A program made the translations under genes and the position numbers. Below the pieces are notes generated by a model, which saw only the letters and a list, made by a program, of their open reading frames with translations, was not told the origin of the DNA and ran no database searches. From Lachnospiraceae bacterium (lineage in GTDB: Bacteria; Bacillota; Clostridia; Lachnospirales; Lachnospiraceae), in contig JAKSRM010000002.1 in the NCBI GenBank assembly GCA_024403615.1, forward strand, positions 62,001 through 126,000: 64,000 bases of DNA. Direction: 5' to 3'. This document shows, piece after piece, positions 42,500 through 51,255 of this stretch. Position 1 is the stretch's first letter. Each line of letters begins with the position of its first letter.

Positions 42500-43858
42500 T
42501 TAAATAAATATATCCGCGATACGGTACATACCGCTTTTTGTGGTAACAACCAAGACGGTATCTCCCGCTTCTATGGTATCATTTCCACCTGGAATAAAGG
42601 ATTTTCCCTGTCTGGTAATATTTGCCAGCAACAAGTCATTCTTTAATTTCAGGGTCTTGATTGGTTTTCCTAAAAAGTCCGCATCTTTTCCAATCAGGAA
42701 TTCCAAAACTTCTACTTTGTTATCGATAACATGGCAAAGAGATTGCACTTCATCCTCGATAACGTTCTGCATAGCACGTACATAACGCAGAATATGGTCT
42801 GCTGCAATATACTTTGGATTAAATACGCTACCTACATTCAGATTAAACATCAGGTCTTCGAAGTCGGACTTCTTAATCTTCGCAATCATCTTCGTGTCTG
42901 GCGCATTCTTTTTCACGTACATGGAAATCAGAATGTTTACGGAGTCTTCTCCCGTAACCGCTGCAACTGCAGAATATTTCAGTACACCTTCCTCTTCCAG
43001 AATATCCGTGTTGGTAGCATCCCCGCAGATAATATTCGCCAATGGAAGGGCGGAACTAAGGTTTTTACAGATTTCTTTGTCTTTATCGATAATTGTCACC
43101 GGCATAGCATTTTCTACCGCCATGCGGCCTAAATAATAGCCTAAACGTCCTCCGCCGATAATTACCAGATTCTTGGAACGTCCGGTTTCGTTTCCTAATT
43201 TCTTGAAGAATTTTTCTGCGTCCTGCTGGGTCGCAACAAAGGACAAGGTATCTCCTGCTTTGATTTCCGTTTCGCCGTTTGGAATAAATACTTCTCCGCC
43301 TCTTTTTACCGCACAGATGAAAGCTTTTGTTTTCGTAGCAGAATACAAATCTTTAATCTTAACGTCGCATACCGGCATACCGTCGGTAATCTCGCAGGTC
43401 ATAATTTCATTTCGGCTTTTCGCAAAAGTTTCTACCTGAATCGCAGAACGGAAACGAAGGGAATTAAACATTTCTCTAGCAGCTTCCATTTCCGGATTTA
43501 CTACCATAGAAAGGCCTAAGTCTTCGTTAATTACGTTGATTGTTTCCCGGTAAATCGGATTTCGCACACGGGCGATGGTATGTTTTACACCTAATTTATT
43601 CGCTACCAGACAAACCATCAGATTCGCCTCATCGTTGTCCGTTATGGCCAGCATTAAATCACTGTTCTCTACGCCCGCATCTTTCAGCACAGAAACAGAT
43701 CTGGCATCTCCCACGTAACACATAACGTCCTGGGAGTTTCTGATATAACTTAAACGTTCTTCATCTACGTCAATGACAGTAATGTCATGGTTTTCTTTAC
43801 TAAGTTGTTCGGCCAGAGTCGTTCCGACCTTGCCGCACCCGGCAATGGCTATCTTCAT
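42500..43858 (-). CDS. trkA: TrkA potassium uptake regulator
   Basis: 452 residues with two RCK-N/RCK-C repeats: the first nucleotide-binding fold starts IAIAGCGKVGTTLAEQLSKE, the second starts VIIGGGRLGYYLGRMAVENA, each followed by a TrkA-C domain (GDTLSFVA, GDTVLVV). It binds NAD(H) or ATP and gates TrkH. AAAGGAGG precedes the ATG. Confidence 0.95.
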   Translation of the reverse strand: MKIAIAGCGKVGTTLAEQLSKENHDITVIDVDEERLSYIRNSQDVMCYVGDARSVSVLKDAGVENSDLMLAITDNDEANLMVCLVANKLGVKHTIARVRNPIYRETINVINEDLGLSMVVNPEMEAAREMFNSLRFRSAIQVETFAKSRNEIMTCEITDGMPVCDVKIKDLYSATKTKAFICAVKRGGEVFIPNGETEIKAGDTLSFVATQQDAEKFFKKLGNETGRSKNLVIIGGGRLGYYLGRMAVENAMPVTIIDKDKEICKNLSSALPLANIICGDATNTDILEEEGVLKYSAVAAVTGEDSVNILISMYVKKNAPDTKMIAKIKKSDFEDLMFNLNVGSVFNPKYIAADHILRYVRAMQNVIEDEVQSLCHVIDNKVEVLEFLIGKDADFLGKPIKTLKLKNDLLLANITRQGKSFIPGGNDTIEAGDTVLVVTTKSGMYRIADIFI

Positions 43859-44107
43859 GACAAGCCTCCTTTATTGGTATGGAAATCCGTGAAACGAACC
43901 TCCATCCCCACGTTTGTTTCATTTTCCGAAACGATACTTTTTTGACAGTCATATTTTACCACATTTTTAGATTCCATTGTGTGAAAAGTATGTTAATGCC
44001 ACAAATGGTTTTTCTATCCGTTCCTGAAAAACATAATCTGATTCTTTTCTGAAATGTTACGTAAGAATGCAGTTTCTGTACAACTTTTTCTGTTTTCAGC
44101 GAAATTG
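43859..44107. other. Gene-poor stretch upstream of trkA
   Basis: About 250 bp between trkA and the repeat array. It holds the trkA ribosome site and a small hairpin on the minus strand (GTTTC / GAAAC near 43917-43935). No convincing promoter or gene is seen. The open frame at 43956-44216 is repetitive because it runs into the repeat array. Confidence 0.5.
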
Positions 44108-44341
44108 TCGAGATATGTACGACCACTTTTTCTCTTTTCTGCGAAAATGTTGAGATATGTACACTCTCTATTTCTTTTTTCAGCGAAATTATTGAGATAT
44201 GTACTAATTTTTTCAATTATTTAGCTATAAAAACTAAAAAAACTGTACATATCTCAATGTTTCTGCAACAAAACTCTTTACGGCCTGTACATATCTCAAT
44301 ATTTTTGCAATAAGGTGTTTTACGACCTGTACACATCTCAA
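44108..44341. repeat. Symmetric array of six 13-bp repeats, three in each orientation
   Basis: TTGAGATATGTAC (first copy TCGAG) lies at 44108-44120, 44150-44162 and 44192-44204. Its complement GTACATATCTCAA lies at 44245-44257, 44287-44299 and 44329-44341 (last copy one mismatch). The period is exactly 42 bp in both arms, and the two arms are exact mirrors about 44224.5. A looser GCGAAAAT-like sequence precedes each copy. Nothing like it occurs elsewhere in the window. It is non-coding and of unknown function. Confidence 0.85.
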
Positions 44342-44358
44342 TTTTTTCGCCATTATCA

Positions 44359-44460
44359 GCATTCATGCAAGCATATTACACGTTTCTTGTCGCTTATGCA
44401 TATCCCTGTGGGATTGCATTGCAGTCGTTAAGTGCATTCATACAAGCATGCTATGCTTTC
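44359..44460 (+). repeat. Imperfect direct repeat beside the array
   Basis: GCATTCATGCAAGCAT at 44359-44374 recurs as GCATTCATACAAGCAT at 44434-44449, and similarity extends to about 27 bp in each copy. They flank about 47 bp of unique sequence. The origin may be an old duplication; no mobile element is visible. Confidence 0.55.
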
Positions 44461-44473
44461 ATCATTACTTGCA

Positions 44474-44501
44474 ACAAAAAGGACATCCTTTCGGATGTCC
44501 T
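44474..44501 (-). terminator. Terminator of tRNA-Gly
   Basis: Stem AGGACATCC / GGATGTCCT (44480-44488 with 44493-44501), 4-nt loop, then TTTTTG on the minus strand, directly after the tRNA 3' end. Confidence 0.85.
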
Positions 44502-44504
44502 AAG

Positions 44505-44577
44505 AGCGATAGACGGGGCTCGAACCCGCGGTCTCGACCTTGGCAAGGTCGCGCGTTACCAACTACGCCACTATCGC
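44505..44577 (-). tRNA. tRNA-Gly (anticodon GCC)
   Basis: 73 nt. The acceptor arms GCGATAG and CTATCGC pair fully, the T arm GCGGGTTCGAACCCCGT is standard, and the anticodon GCC is at 44542-44544 within CTTGCCAAG. The 3' CCA is not encoded. A near-consensus promoter lies upstream and a terminator downstream. Confidence 0.96.
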
Positions 44578-44613
44578 ATATGTTGTTTTCACTCGTCTCG
44601 CGACGCAATACGT

Positions 44614-44642
44614 AATATACCTTAACCCCTTCGATTTGTCAA
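44614..44642 (-). promoter_or_regulatory. Promoter of tRNA-Gly
   Basis: Minus strand: -35 TTGACA (44637-44642), 17-bp spacer, -10 TATATT (44614-44619), with a transcript start about 30 nt before the mature tRNA. Confidence 0.8.
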
Positions 44643-44662
44643 TCCTTTTTTCAAAAAAGATT

Positions 44663-44974
44663 TCAAGCAATCCACACGATAATCCGCTCGCAAATAAAAA
44701 CTGCTGCGCAGGCACAAAGGGCAACAACTACCAGGCTCTTTTCCTTGTAAGCTACGATAACCGCAACCACCAGACCAGCGATGCCCGAAATCAAAAACTC
44801 CGTAGAGCTTAAGATTGCAGGGAAGGTCATGGCTGCCAGGCAAGCGTATGGTACATAATATAAAAAGGACTTTATGAAATTACTATTTATTTCTTTGGTA
44901 GCCAGTGCCAAAGGAAGCATACGAATCAGGTAAGTAACGCCGGCCATAACCAGAATGTACAAATAAATGCTCAT
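44663..44974 (-). CDS. azlD: AzlD, branched-chain amino acid exporter small subunit
   Basis: 103 residues with three or four membrane helices, starting YLYILVMAGVTYLIRMLPLA with the conserved Arg-Pro region. It pairs with AzlC to export branched-chain amino acids. It overlaps azlC by 4 bp (ATGA), so translation is coupled. Confidence 0.88.
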   Translation of the reverse strand: MSIYLYILVMAGVTYLIRMLPLALATKEINSNFIKSFLYYVPYACLAAMTFPAILSSTEFLISGIAGLVVAVIVAYKEKSLVVVALCACAAVFICERIIVWIA

Positions 44975-45684
44975 GATGCGGCCTCCTCTTCCTCTTTAAC
45001 CGGCCTCAGCCATGCGGCCAAAGCTGCTACCAGAACGGTTACAATGATAATGGAAAAACCGGAAGAAATTTTATTCAGTCCCGGGATATATTTGAAAGCA
45101 GAACTTAACGCCATGGCTAAAATAATGACCCATACCAGAGTCTTATTTTTCTTCGCCGGCGGAATAATAATTGCCAAGAACATGCCATAAATCGCAACGC
45201 TTAAGGCGCTGATAATAAAGTTTGGAAGGATGGATCCGGCAACGGCGCCTACTAAAGTACCTAAGGTCCAGCCAGGGATGGCTACCGCCATAGCGCCATA
45301 ATGAAAGAACGGGGAAACTTTTCCAGAGCTAGCAGCGCTGACACCAAAAATTTCGTCTGTCATACCAAAGGAAATAAAGAATCGATGGAAAAACGGATAG
45401 CGTTTATCCAGCTTTTGGGAAATCGTCAAACTCATCAACATATATCGTAAATTGATGATAATCTGAGTAAATGCCATCTCCCATAAGGTTCCATTAGCGA
45501 AAATAATATCCAGTCCGGCAAACTGTCCGGCGCTGGTCAGATTGGTCAAAGAAATCAGAACAGATTCCCATATATTCAGGCCACCCTTCACCGCCATCAT
45601 ACCAAAAGTAAAGGATACCGCGAAGTATCCCAGACCAATCGGTATTCCGGCTTTCAAGCCTTTTTTGAAGTTCTCCAAATTCAT
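44971..45684 (-). CDS. azlC: AzlC, branched-chain amino acid exporter large subunit
   Basis: 237 residues. The N-terminal FKKGLKAGIPIGLGYFAVSF and the GMTDEIFGVSAA segment are typical of AzlC. No Shine-Dalgarno site precedes the ATG; a TATAAT box at 45692-45697 ends only 7 nt before it, so the message is probably leaderless. The usual AzlB repressor gene is not adjacent. Confidence 0.9.
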   Translation of the reverse strand: MNLENFKKGLKAGIPIGLGYFAVSFTFGMMAVKGGLNIWESVLISLTNLTSAGQFAGLDIIFANGTLWEMAFTQIIINLRYMLMSLTISQKLDKRYPFFHRFFISFGMTDEIFGVSAASSGKVSPFFHYGAMAVAIPGWTLGTLVGAVAGSILPNFIISALSVAIYGMFLAIIIPPAKKNKTLVWVIILAMALSSAFKYIPGLNKISSGFSIIIVTVLVAALAAWLRPVKEEEEAAS

Positions 45685-45875
45685 GTTTTTGATTATACTG
45701 TATAGAATATTAGTTTACCAGCACTTTATTTTGGCTAAATTTTTTATTTAAGAATGACATCCAATATGGTATACTATCTTCGTGTTTTTGGAACGGTTTT
45801 TACGTCTGGTTTTCCTTTAAAACCTGAGTACTTCCGCAACAAAAACAACGCATAAACATAAGGAGATGTAAAAAA

Positions 45876-47069
45876 ATGCAGAGAAGAGTTGGAACTATTT
45901 CAAGAGGTCTGCGTGCACCTATCGTAAAAGAAGGCGACGACTTAAGAAAAATCGTTGTTGACACAGTTTTAGATTGTGTAAATGCAGGCGAATTTGAGAT
46001 CGGTAAAAAAGATGTATTAGCAATTACTGAATCTATCTTGGCTCGTTCCGAAAAGAACTATGCTACAACAGAACAGTTAGCAACCGACGTACGTAATAAA
46101 CTCGGCGGCGAAACCGTTGGCGTAGTCTTCCCTATCCTCTCCAGAAACAGATTCGCTATCTGCTTAAGAGGAATCGCAAAGGGCTGCAAGAAGGTCGTTT
46201 TGATGCTTAGCTATCCAAGCGACGAGGTCGGCAATCACCTTCTCGATATTGACTTACTGGATCAGAAAGGTGTAAATCCTTACACTGACGTTCTGACACA
46301 GGCTGAGTTTGAGGGAATGTTCGGCAAGTCCAAGCATACATTTACCGATGTTGACTATGTAAACTACTACAAGGACTTAATCGAAGAAGAAGGCGCAGAA
46401 GCTGAAATCATCTTCGCAAACAATCCTCGTAAAATCGTGGACTATACCGATCATGTCATCTGCGCAGATATCCACACACGCAAGAGAACGAAACGACTGA
46501 TCCTGGAAGCTGGCGGAAAAGTTGTCCTTGGTATGGACGAACTGTTAAACGCTCCAGTAGATGGCTCCGGATTCAACCCAGACTATGGTATTTTAGGTTC
46601 AAACAAAGCTACCGAAGAAACCATCAAGTTATTCCCTATTAACTGCCAGGAATTCGTAGAAGGCGTTCAGGCAGACATCAAAGCTGCTACCGGCAAAACC
46701 ATCGAAGTTATGGTTTATGGCGACGGGGCTTTCAAAGATCCTGTTGGAAAGATTTGGGAACTTGCTGACCCTGTAGTATCCCCTGGCTTCACTTCCGGCC
46801 TGTTGGGAACTCCAAACGAGCTGAAACTGAAATATTTAGCTGACAATGAGTTTGCTGAGTTAAAGGGTGAAGAACTGAAAGACGCTATGGTAAAAGCTAT
46901 TAAAGAAAAAGATGCGGACCTTAAGGGAACCATGGCTACCGAAGGAACTACTCCTCGTCAGTTAACCGACCTGTTAGGTTCTTTATCTGACCTGACCAGT
47001 GGTTCTGGTGACAAGGGAACTCCTTTCATCTACATTCAGGGATATTTCGATAACTATACCGATGATTGA
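45876..47069 (+). CDS. CofE-like coenzyme F420-0:L-glutamate ligase family protein
   Basis: 397 residues. The front half carries the CofE fold with IVKEGDDLRKIVVDTVLDCV, DVLAITESILARSEKNYATT and FPILSRNRFAICLRGIAKGC. The C-terminal part has FANNPRKIVDYTDHVICADI, VMVYGDGAFKDPVGKIWELA and TEGTTPRQLTDLLGSLSDLT. F420 biosynthesis partners (cofC, cofD, fbiB) are absent from the window, so the substrate may be another gamma-glutamyl acceptor. AAGGAGAT precedes the ATG and a strong terminator follows. Confidence 0.75.
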   Translation: MQRRVGTISRGLRAPIVKEGDDLRKIVVDTVLDCVNAGEFEIGKKDVLAITESILARSEKNYATTEQLATDVRNKLGGETVGVVFPILSRNRFAICLRGIAKGCKKVVLMLSYPSDEVGNHLLDIDLLDQKGVNPYTDVLTQAEFEGMFGKSKHTFTDVDYVNYYKDLIEEEGAEAEIIFANNPRKIVDYTDHVICADIHTRKRTKRLILEAGGKVVLGMDELLNAPVDGSGFNPDYGILGSNKATEETIKLFPINCQEFVEGVQADIKAATGKTIEVMVYGDGAFKDPVGKIWELADPVVSPGFTSGLLGTPNELKLKYLADNEFAELKGEELKDAMVKAIKEKDADLKGTMATEGTTPRQLTDLLGSLSDLTSGSGDKGTPFIYIQGYFDNYTDD

Positions 47070-47093
47070 TTAACCTAAGTTCTTAAAAAATAA

Positions 47094-47131
47094 GCCCCCT
47101 TTTCCATATGGAGTAGGGGGCATTTTTTATT
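47094..47131. terminator. Terminator between the CofE-like and GH3 genes
   Basis: GCCCCCT / AGGGGGC (47094-47100 with 47115-47121), with an inner CCATATGG. T-rich tails lie on both sides, so it serves both convergent genes. Confidence 0.85.
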
Positions 47132-47143
47132 TCTCGTTATGAT

Positions 47144-49690
47144 TTAGTTCCAGCGATAAGGCTCTGGATCTTCCATGCCTAAGGTTGCAAACAATACTTC
47201 AATCAGTCTGGTTACACATTCTTCCGCTTTCTCTCTTGGAAGTTCCCCAGAAGCAAAGGCTGCCAGAATATTATCCACATCCGACTGTTTTGCCGGCATA
47301 ATTAAATCGTTGCCTGCAATAGCGCACTTATAGGCTGTCGCGCTGCCATTGGAAGTGCTGGTCCAATCCGTCATGACAATTCCCTTGAAATCCCATTCGC
47401 CTCGTAAAGCAACCGCCAGAATATCACTGTTATTTGCAGCGGATACACCATTAATCAGATTATAGGACGTCATAATGCACATTGGCTGAGAAGCCTTCAC
47501 TGCAATTTCAAAGCCTCGGATATAAATTTCACGAAGCGCACGTTCGGACAAAATGCTGTTAGAATGCATCCGGTTTTCTTCCTGATTGTTGCAAGCAAAA
47601 TGCTTTAAGGTAGTTCCTACGCCAGGAATGCTCTGGACGCCATTGGTCATAGCTGCTGCCATCGTACCTGTAACAAACGGATCCTCTGAATAATATTCAA
47701 AGTTTCTGCCACAAAGAGGGTTGCGGTGAATGCACATACCCGGTGCCAACCACCATGCAACATGAAACTCTTCCATCTCTTCGCCGATTAATTTTCCTAA
47801 TCCTTCTACTAATTCCGGATCCCAGGTCTGAGCAATTAAAGTTCCAACTGGAATTGCCGTCGCATACATATAATAGGTGTCAATATTGGTACGGTGATGA
47901 TCCGTTGCGAACAGTCCGCCACGGACAGCAGACAAGAATCCGTCGCCCCAAATCAGGCCGCTTTCCCGGTCTACATCATAGTTCTTTCTGAGACGGATGC
48001 CGGCTGGTCCATCGGTCATGGAAATCGCCGGAATTCCGTATTCTTCTGTAAATTTACAGCTGGTCTCGCCTGCAGCTCCCGGAATAAACATTCCGGTCAT
48101 AACCAGTTGATTGTCTTTGATATTGTCCTGACCCTTGGTGATTTCGCCCATGAGCATGGCCGTCAGTTCTTCTTCGCTCATTTTTTCTGCAATGGCTTTC
48201 GCTTCTTCATAGAACTTACTTTCCGGAAGTCTCTTGATTTCGATTTCTTCTGGTGCGAAAGCACAAATAGCAACGTTCTTCTCTGCAGCCTCTTTTTCCC
48301 AAGCACTTCGTTTTTCTTCAATTACTTTTCCATCTGGGCGGATTTCATTCAGTTTGGTTTCTTCCGTATTTTGAAGAGGAGCAATATGCTGTACCTTTTC
48401 AATTACGCAGTCTTCCGCAACTTCCAAAACGCCAGCCACCTGAACCTGCTCTACATTTTCTCCCAAAAGAAGGAAATAACGGCCTTGTTCTACCACCCAT
48501 GCAGACGGAGCATAAAGGAAGGAGGCCAGATTCTTCGCATCGGCTGTAATGGTAACCGTTTCTGCCTCTCCTGGATTCAATTCTTTCGTTTTCTGGTATC
48601 CAATCAGGCGCTTTAATTCTTTGCCGTCCGAGCCCTGAGGACAAGCTGCATACAACTGAACAACCTGTCTTCCGGAATATTTCGCACCTGTATTCGTAAC
48701 TTTCACAGTTACTTTTACCTCGTTGCCACCTACTGCAACATCTTCCGTTTCCATTACAAAATCAGTATAAGAAAGGCCATATCCAAACGGATATAATGGT
48801 TTCACACCAAAACTGTCAAAATAACGGTATCCAACATAGATGCCTTCGTCATATTTTTCATTGGTGGTGTCCCCATTCAGATAACTGAAAGTTGCTGCAT
48901 TCGGAAAGTCTTCGTATTTTACTGCCCAAGTGGTAGCCAGTCTTCCGGAAGGGGATACTTTTCCGGTAACAATGTCCGCGATAACATGACCTGCTTCACA
49001 ACCTGGCTGAGATACGTAAACAATCGCCTTAACAGCCTCATTCATTGCCAGTTCCGAAATATCTACCTGTCCGCCGGCATTAATGATAACAATCAGGTTC
49101 TCATTATATTTTAAGATTTCTTTAATCTGCTGTTTTTCTTCTTCTTTCAGGAACCAGTCGCCTTCCGACAGATTCCGGTCATAGCCTTCCCCTGCGGTTC
49201 TGCTGATGATATAAAGAGCTGCGTCTGCTTCTTTCAGTTCCGCTTCTACCACAGGAATCGGCGGTGTGGTTTCCCGGTCGGTGCCCGCAAGGACTCCTAA
49301 AAAGGCCATATCACTGCGTTTTTCCATTTCCTCAATACGTTTTAATACCAGCTTGCTCCAGGCAAGAATAGAGGCCTTTTCGTCGTCCACATACTTTTGT
49401 GCAGAAGCTTCATTTACTATGGTTACACCTGCTGCCCGGAAGCCCTCTAAAACGGATACCACCTCTCTTGAGTTTACATCGCCAGAACCAGTTCCGCCCT
49501 TTACGATTTCCGCAATACCATTGCCAAATACAGCGATTTTTCCAGTGGTTCCCAAAGGAAGTACGCCTTCGTTTTTCAGCAGGACTACGCCCTGGGCTGC
49601 TGCTTTTCTGGAAATCTCCCGGTTTTTAATCTCTCTTGGAGAAATTTCGTTGGTTAATACGCCGCTATAAGTACGTTCTTTAACTTTCAT
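47144..49690 (-). CDS. GH3 beta-glucosidase with permuted domain order
   Basis: 848 residues from ATG 49690 (AGAGGTC upstream). The usual C-terminal GH3 domain comes first (about 25-290: AAAQGVVLLKNEGVLPLG, AGEGYDRNLSE, GYGLSYTDF), then an FnIII-like domain, and the TIM barrel comes last (GIPAISMTDGPAGIRLRK, LKHFACNNQEENR, and the nucleophile aspartate in IVMTDWTST). Such permuted GH3 enzymes are known from rumen and gut clostridia. No signal peptide, so it acts on imported oligosaccharides. Confidence 0.9.
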   Translation of the reverse strand: MKVKERTYSGVLTNEISPREIKNREISRKAAAQGVVLLKNEGVLPLGTTGKIAVFGNGIAEIVKGGTGSGDVNSREVVSVLEGFRAAGVTIVNEASAQKYVDDEKASILAWSKLVLKRIEEMEKRSDMAFLGVLAGTDRETTPPIPVVEAELKEADAALYIISRTAGEGYDRNLSEGDWFLKEEEKQQIKEILKYNENLIVIINAGGQVDISELAMNEAVKAIVYVSQPGCEAGHVIADIVTGKVSPSGRLATTWAVKYEDFPNAATFSYLNGDTTNEKYDEGIYVGYRYFDSFGVKPLYPFGYGLSYTDFVMETEDVAVGGNEVKVTVKVTNTGAKYSGRQVVQLYAACPQGSDGKELKRLIGYQKTKELNPGEAETVTITADAKNLASFLYAPSAWVVEQGRYFLLLGENVEQVQVAGVLEVAEDCVIEKVQHIAPLQNTEETKLNEIRPDGKVIEEKRSAWEKEAAEKNVAICAFAPEEIEIKRLPESKFYEEAKAIAEKMSEEELTAMLMGEITKGQDNIKDNQLVMTGMFIPGAAGETSCKFTEEYGIPAISMTDGPAGIRLRKNYDVDRESGLIWGDGFLSAVRGGLFATDHHRTNIDTYYMYATAIPVGTLIAQTWDPELVEGLGKLIGEEMEEFHVAWWLAPGMCIHRNPLCGRNFEYYSEDPFVTGTMAAAMTNGVQSIPGVGTTLKHFACNNQEENRMHSNSILSERALREIYIRGFEIAVKASQPMCIMTSYNLINGVSAANNSDILAVALRGEWDFKGIVMTDWTSTSNGSATAYKCAIAGNDLIMPAKQSDVDNILAAFASGELPREKAEECVTRLIEVLFATLGMEDPEPYRWN

Positions 49691-49776
49691 AATGACCTCT
49701 TTTCCTAGTGACAAAAGCGCCTTTTTTTACAGCGTTATTTTATCATCTGTTTCCATCCTACAGCAATAAAAATCGA

Positions 49777-51048
49777 TCACATTCCAAATACAAACCAGAT
49801 AAATAAATAACCAATGGTAACAGCGGTTAAAGTAAATGGAATTCCGATTTTGGCAAAATCTTTTATATTTACTTTATAGCCTTCTTTTTGAAGAATTCCA
49901 GTTGCAGCGATATTGGCAGAAGCGCCTACTGGCGTCAGATTTCCGCCTAAAGTTGCTCCGGACAAAAGGCCAAAATACAAGAGGTACGGCGCAATTCCCA
50001 GACTTAAGGAAATGCTCTGAACCACTGGCAACATGGTCGCTACATAAGGAATATTATCGATGAATGCAGAAAGAAGAACGGACATCCACACGATCACCGT
50101 ATAAAGCAGAAAAATGTTATTTTTTCCTAACCCACCAATAAAGTTGGCCAGGTCGTTGATGACGCCGATATTCTGAAGACCTGCAATCACTACAAACATT
50201 CCCGCCAGCAAAGCAAGCGTCTGATAATCAATGCTTTTTACGGAATGAAGCAAGGTCTTCGGTTTCCGGTTTCGAAGCAGATCTACTGCCATGCAAATTA
50301 CTGCGATGGCACAGCAAATCAAACCATTCGTAAGGTCTGGTTTTTCCGGAAGGAAAGATGCTGCAATAAGAAATACAACGATGCCTATCAGTGCGAAGGA
50401 CGGAAACAGGCTTTCCACTTTTGTATGGCTGTCGGAAGATACGGCTGCCTTTTCTTTTCGGAATAAGATCATCATTACCAGAACAGTTCCTAAGGCTCCT
50501 AATTCCACGGCCCAAAAGATTCCTGGCTTTCCGTTGATGAAAAAGAAACTCATAAAGTCCATTTTGGCGTAAGCGCCAAGCATAATGGACGTGGTGTCTC
50601 CGACTAACGTAGCTGCTCCTTGCAGATTGGACGAAACTGCAATAGAAAGAAGCATGCCTGTCGGATTAATATTCAGTTTTTTACAAATGGCCAGGCCAAC
50701 CGGTGCAATCATAATAACGGTTGCTACATTGTCGATAAAAGCAGACACAATACCTGCAAATAAAGACATGAGAATAATGACCATTTTTACGTTTTTCGAA
50801 TGCCGCAGCAAAGATTCCGCAATTAAGTTCGGCATTTTGGATTCAATAAAGTAGTCCACCACAATCATGGTTCCGGCAATCATCATCAAAACATTAAAAT
50901 CGATGGCACCGAAAATGTTACCGATTGGCGTGATTCCGGCAATGCAGAATATTAAAGCTACCGCTAGAGCCGCATAAGTGCGAAAATTTGATTTTGCGAT
51001 CATCACAATGTACATTGCGACAAATAAAATAATGGCAAATATTTTCAT
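49777..51048 (-). CDS. ArsB/NhaD-type ion transporter
   Basis: 423 residues, 10-12 membrane helices. Two re-entrant regions with SAFIDNVATVIMIAPVG and SAFIDNIPYVATMLPV and the late GASANIAATGIL are typical of the ion-transporter superfamily containing NhaD, ArsB and CitM. The family does not set the substrate. A probable manganese riboswitch with a terminator stands in its leader, which would link it to Mn2+ homeostasis. Confidence 0.85.
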   Translation of the reverse strand: MKIFAIILFVAMYIVMIAKSNFRTYAALAVALIFCIAGITPIGNIFGAIDFNVLMMIAGTMIVVDYFIESKMPNLIAESLLRHSKNVKMVIILMSLFAGIVSAFIDNVATVIMIAPVGLAICKKLNINPTGMLLSIAVSSNLQGAATLVGDTTSIMLGAYAKMDFMSFFFINGKPGIFWAVELGALGTVLVMMILFRKEKAAVSSDSHTKVESLFPSFALIGIVVFLIAASFLPEKPDLTNGLICCAIAVICMAVDLLRNRKPKTLLHSVKSIDYQTLALLAGMFVVIAGLQNIGVINDLANFIGGLGKNNIFLLYTVIVWMSVLLSAFIDNIPYVATMLPVVQSISLSLGIAPYLLYFGLLSGATLGGNLTPVGASANIAATGILQKEGYKVNIKDFAKIGIPFTLTAVTIGYLFIWFVFGM

Positions 51049-51070
51049 ATAATCTCCTATGATATTCTAT

Positions 51071-51112
51071 AAAAAAAGACTTTTACCACGCAAATAACGT
51101 AGTAAAAGTCTT
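51071..51112 (-). terminator. Riboswitch expression-platform terminator
   Basis: A 15-bp stem (51098-51112 with 51076-51090, one G-U on the minus strand), 7-nt loop, then TTTTTTT. It lies between the aptamer and the transporter start, so it must be conditional. Confidence 0.8.
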
Positions 51113-51114
51113 GC

Positions 51115-51200
51115 TGTTCGTTTGGAATTCTGACCCGGGATTCCGTCCGTACTGACGAGTCAGACAACAGGCAATGCCTGCCAGCTACTCCCTTTTCACT
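51115..51200 (-). promoter_or_regulatory. Probable yybP-ykoY manganese riboswitch
   Basis: Minus strand: AAGGGAGTAGC (around 51186-51194) followed by a short helix (GCAGGC / GCCTGT), then TCTGAC...GTCAGA closing a loop with CGTCAGTACGG (51146-51157). GGGAGTAG and GTCAnTACGG are the two conserved Mn-binding loops of this class. A terminator follows. Recognition is by motif, not by a covariance search. Confidence 0.68.
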
Positions 51201-51255
51201 TAATTTTTATTTACTATATATTTCCAGCATTGTCAACAAAACTATTTGTGAACAA

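Noticed and set aside
43956..44216. 86-residue open frame with a 14-residue peptide repeat
   Set aside because: The peptide repeat follows from the 42-bp DNA repeat; the other arm of the array is mirrored and non-coding, and there is no ribosome site.
44108..44341. CRISPR array
   Set aside because: Repeats are only 13 bp, occur in two opposite orientations, and the intervals between them are related to each other; no cas genes are present.
44365..44625. Plus-strand open frame across the tRNA
   Set aside because: It runs antisense through tRNA-Gly and its terminator.
51061..51200. T-box leader upstream of the ArsB/NhaD-type gene
   Set aside because: There is no T-box sequence or specifier loop; the GGGAGTAG and GTCAGTACGG loops fit the manganese class better.
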